DNA from: an uncultured Bacillota bacterium
GTDB taxonomy: Bacteria > Bacillota > Dehalobacteriia > UBA7702
Length of the DNA: 8,888 bases
Assembly: GCA_902766525.1 (NCBI GenBank)
Contig: CACXDX010000075.1
Span: 1-8,888, forward strand
Direction of reading: 5' to 3'
Shown here: positions 7,029 to 8,888 of the stretch, piece by piece
How positions within the stretch are numbered: position 1 is the stretch's first letter
Layout: the number at the start of each line of letters is the position of its first letter
Notes under the pieces: model-generated
Seen by the model: only the letters and a program-made list of their open reading frames with translations
What the model was told of the DNA's origin: nothing
Databases searched by the model: none
Made by a program: the position numbers and the translations under genes

Positions 7029-7057
7029 ATTATACTATACTGAACACAGAAAGACAA
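7029..7057 (-). promoter_or_regulatory. Sigma-A promoter for rapZ-yvcK-whiA
   Basis: On the minus strand TTGTCT (7057 down to 7052) and a perfect TATAAT (7034 down to 7029) are separated by exactly 17 bases. The expected start is near 7022, which gives a leader of about 125 bases before the rapZ ATG at 6896. The leader is AT-rich and contains small palindromes such as TTTTCGAAAA (6977-6986), with no recognisable riboswitch. The -10 overlaps that of the divergent hcp promoter. Confidence 0.65.
7031..7041 (+). promoter_or_regulatory. hcp promoter -10 region (two overlapping TATACT elements)
   Basis: TATACT occurs at 7031-7036 and again at 7036-7041, each five of six bases of the consensus. No TTGACA-like hexamer lies 16-18 bases upstream of either, so activation by a protein bound at the palindrome 6999-7014 is a reasonable idea. 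A start near 7043-7048 would give a leader of about 110 bases. It overlaps the -10 of the rapZ promoter on the other strand. Confidence 0.5.
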
Positions 7058-7063
7058 GAATCG

Positions 7064-7126
7064 TTCCCTTGCCGTCCTCTCGGCAAAGGGAAAGCACCAT
7101 CACCATTTTCTGTATCGGCAGAAAAT
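7064..7126 (+). promoter_or_regulatory. Structured hcp mRNA leader: two hairpins, first loop complementary to the SD
   Basis: Hairpin 1 pairs 7064-7074 with 7081-7092: 11 base pairs with one bulged A (7087) and the six-base loop UCCUCU (7075-7080). Hairpin 2 pairs ATTTTCTG (7105-7112) with CAGAAAAT (7119-7126): 8 perfect pairs and a six-base loop. Neither is followed by a U-run, so they are not terminators in this direction. All six loop bases of hairpin 1 can pair with GGAGGA (7144-7149) of the hcp ribosome binding site, one as a G-U wobble, which would hide the site. No known riboswitch class is recognised. Confidence 0.5.
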
Positions 7127-7155
7127 CATGTGTTCAAAACAAAGGAGGAACGCCC

Positions 7156-8742
7156 ATGAATGAAATGTTCTGTTTCCAATGTGAGCAAACCGCCGGCGGC
7201 AAAGGATGTACAGGTAAAGCCGGCGTTTGCGGCAAAACAGCCGAAACCGCAAAGGCACAGGACGCGGTCAACGGCGCCTTGGTATCCCTTGCCAAAGCTG
7301 CCCGGGATACGGGAAGAGAAGAGGACGTGTATCCCTTGGTCATCAAAGCTCTCTTCACGTCCGTTACCAACGTGAATTTTGATGAAGATGACCTCAATAA
7401 ACTGCTTTCAAGCATCCGCTCCGAAAAAATTGCGCTGACTGCCGGCAAATGCTGCGTCTCCGGAAATCCCTACGCCGATTACGATTTCAATCTGATCTGG
7501 CACGGCGAAGAAGATCTGCGTGCCCTCAAATCCATTCTGTTTTTCGGCCTCAAGGGCATGGCCGCCTACGCCTATCACGCGCACTGCCTAGGCTATGACA
7601 GTGAAGCGCTGGCCGTTTATTTTTGCAAAGTCCTGGCCTCACTTCCCGAGGAACATACCGTACAAGAGTGGATCAATGCCCTCACGGAACTGGGAAAATA
7701 TAATCTCGACTGCATGCTTTTGCTGGACAAAGCCAATCGCGGCAGCTACGGCATCCCCAAACCGCAGGAAGTATCCCTGACGATCGAGGACGGCCCTTTT
7801 ATCGTCGTCACCGGTCATGATCTTTACGATCTGGAACAACTGCTGATCCAAACCGAAGAAAAAAATATCAATGTTTATACTCACGGTGAAATGCTGCCGG
7901 CCCACGGCTACCCGCTTTTGAAAAAATACAGCCACCTTAAAGGCAATTTCGGTACGGCCTGGCAAAACCAACGCCGGGAATTTGACAACATCCCCGCGCC
8001 GATCCTCTATACGACCAATTGTCTGACACCGCAGAAACCTTCTTACAGTGATCGTATCTTTACCACCGGCCCCGTCTTTTGGCCCGGTGTGCCCCACATC
8101 GGCGAAGATAAAGATTTCACGCCGGTCATAGAAAAAGCGCTGGAGCTCGGCGGCTACAAAGAAACACAGTGCCGCGTCGGCATCAACGGCGGCACTTATG
8201 TGACCACCGGCTTCGGTCATGAAGAGATTCTTTCCCGCGCCGGCGACATCGTTTCCGCCGTAAAAAGCGGCGAATTGAATCACATCTTTCTCGTCGGCGG
8301 CTGTGACGGCATTCGCAAAAGCCGCAGTTACTTTACGGATTTTGTCAAGGCGACACCTTCCGATTCTCTTATTTTGACACTGGCCTGCGGAAAATATCGT
8401 TTCAACGATCTCGATCTCGGTACGGTGGCGGGAATTCCCCGCCTCATGGATATGGGGCAATGCAACGACGCCTGCGGCGCCGTTGTCGTCGCCGTCGCTC
8501 TGACCAAAGCCTTCGCTTGCGACATCAATGATCTGCCTTTGAGCTTCATCCTTTCCTGGTATGAACAAAAGGCGGTCGCCATCTTGTTGACTCTGCTTTA
8601 TCTCGGCATCAAAAATATTTATCTCGGTCCCACACTGCCCGCCTGTCTCTCGGAGAATGTTCTCAAATACCTTGCGGAAACCTTCGCCATCCATCCGATC
8701 TCCACGGCGGAAGAAGATCTTAAAACCATTTTAAATAAATAA
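7156..8742 (+). CDS. hcp: Hybrid-cluster protein (hydroxylamine reductase), Hcp
   Basis: A 528-residue cytoplasmic iron-sulfur enzyme, slightly shorter than typical class I Hcp (about 540-550). N-terminal cysteines C6, C9, C18 and C25 (CFQCEQ, GCTG, GVCGK) should hold the first Fe-S cluster. All eight expected ligands of the hybrid Fe-S-O cluster are present: H221 (VTGHDL), E245 (THGEMLPAHGYP), C289 (TTNCL), C383 (VGGCDGIRKSR; the persulfide cysteine in relatives), C411 (LACGKYRFN), C436 (MGQCNDACGAV), E470 and K472 (SWYEQKAV). Hcp reduces hydroxylamine in vitro and is linked to NO reduction and protein S-nitrosylation in enteric bacteria. The ATG at 7156 is chosen over an in-frame ATG at 7069 because AAAGGAGG lies seven bases upstream and the CFQCEQ motif should sit at the extreme N-terminus; the earlier ATG also falls inside leader hairpin 1. 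No hcr reductase partner is visible, so the gene appears monocistronic. Confidence 0.97.
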   Translation: MNEMFCFQCEQTAGGKGCTGKAGVCGKTAETAKAQDAVNGALVSLAKAARDTGREEDVYPLVIKALFTSVTNVNFDEDDLNKLLSSIRSEKIALTAGKCCVSGNPYADYDFNLIWHGEEDLRALKSILFFGLKGMAAYAYHAHCLGYDSEALAVYFCKVLASLPEEHTVQEWINALTELGKYNLDCMLLLDKANRGSYGIPKPQEVSLTIEDGPFIVVTGHDLYDLEQLLIQTEEKNINVYTHGEMLPAHGYPLLKKYSHLKGNFGTAWQNQRREFDNIPAPILYTTNCLTPQKPSYSDRIFTTGPVFWPGVPHIGEDKDFTPVIEKALELGGYKETQCRVGINGGTYVTTGFGHEEILSRAGDIVSAVKSGELNHIFLVGGCDGIRKSRSYFTDFVKATPSDSLILTLACGKYRFNDLDLGTVAGIPRLMDMGQCNDACGAVVVAVALTKAFACDINDLPLSFILSWYEQKAVAILLTLLYLGIKNIYLGPTLPACLSENVLKYLAETFAIHPISTAEEDLKTILNK

Positions 8743-8757
8743 AAAGTCTCTGTTTCC

Positions 8758-8808
8758 GATGCCGGAGAAGACGGATGAAAATACCGTTTTCTCCGGCGTC
8801 TTTTTTTT
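8758..8808 (+). terminator. Strong intrinsic terminator after hcp
   Basis: An uninterrupted stem of about 17 pairs (two of them G-U) joins 8758-8774 to 8784-8800, with core GCCGGAGAA/TTCTCCGGC and a nine-base loop. Eight T residues follow (8801-8808). It starts 16 bases after the hcp stop codon and should insulate the next transcription unit. Confidence 0.93.
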
Positions 8809-8841
8809 GCGTCATCCCGATAATTCACGCTGTTAGCGGTG

Positions 8842-8870
8842 TTGACAATCGGAAGAGTCCGTGTTATAAT
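8842..8870 (+). promoter_or_regulatory. Perfect-consensus sigma-A promoter for the next gene
   Basis: TTGACA (8842-8847) and TATAAT (8865-8870) are both perfect and separated by the optimal 17 bases. The start would lie near 8877, just before the window ends, so the transcript is outside it. Such ideal promoters often drive stable RNA or highly expressed genes, but what follows cannot be seen. The ATG at 8880 has no ribosome binding site and is probably not a start codon. Confidence 0.85.
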
Positions 8871-8888
8871 ATTCCAAAAATGAGAATG

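Noticed and set aside
7069..7155. Upstream ATG extending Hcp by 29 residues
   Set aside because: The conserved CFQCEQ motif should sit at the N-terminus, AAAGGAGG precedes the ATG at 7156, and the early ATG falls inside a leader hairpin.
7639..8694. A 351-residue minus-strand open frame opposite hcp
   Set aside because: Every hybrid-cluster ligand is on the plus strand; the antisense product shows no motif and no promoter or SD.
1..8888. CRISPR arrays, transposons, tRNA or rRNA genes
   Set aside because: No regularly spaced repeats, transposase motifs, terminal inverted repeats or cloverleaf/rRNA-like sequences were recognised.

Overview
The window looks like an ordinary chromosomal segment of a low-to-moderate GC Bacillota (Firmicutes) bacterium with an anaerobic lifestyle. 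The evidence is the rapZ-yvcK-whiA order, strong AGGAGG-type ribosome binding sites, sigma-A type promoters, a YesM/YesN-like two-component pair and an oxygen-sensitive hybrid-cluster protein. A Negativicutes or Clostridia host is plausible, but the class cannot be fixed from this sequence alone. I see no rRNA, tRNA, IS element, CRISPR array or phage gene.

Left part (1-3760), minus strand: a two-component system. The upstream gene (1796-3637) encodes a soluble 613-residue histidine kinase. Its sensor half is a methyltransferase-type cobalamin-binding module followed by a cysteine-rich PocR-like ligand domain, and its C-terminal half is a LytS/YesM-type kinase. A 94-base gap with competing inverted repeats leads to a 545-residue YesN-like response regulator with an AraC-type DNA-binding domain (64-1701). 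The pair probably converts the state of a corrinoid cofactor, perhaps together with a small ligand, into transcription. The target genes are not visible, although a possible minus-strand promoter at the left edge points to a gene outside the window.

Middle (3779-6896), minus strand: the tightly packed operon rapZ-yvcK-whiA. RapZ is a P-loop nucleotide-binding protein. YvcK is a UDP-sugar-binding morphogenesis and central-metabolism factor, here with two extra N-terminal membrane segments. WhiA is a LAGLIDADG-fold/HTH protein. Together they are expected to tie cell-envelope precursor metabolism to growth and division. A sigma-A promoter at 7029-7057 fits this operon.

Right part (6897-8888): a compact divergent control region, then hcp on the plus strand (7156-8742) for a hybrid-cluster protein (hydroxylamine reductase / NO detoxification), with all eight expected hybrid-cluster ligands. 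The -10 elements for rapZ and hcp overlap on opposite strands. A CRP/FNR-geometry dyad lies about 41 bases upstream of one possible hcp start, where a -35 box is missing. The hcp mRNA leader can form two hairpins, and the six-base loop of the first can pair with the hcp Shine-Dalgarno sequence. A strong intrinsic terminator follows hcp, then a perfect-consensus sigma-A promoter for a gene beyond the right edge.

The two most interesting items are the corrinoid/PocR histidine kinase system and the layered control region of hcp.
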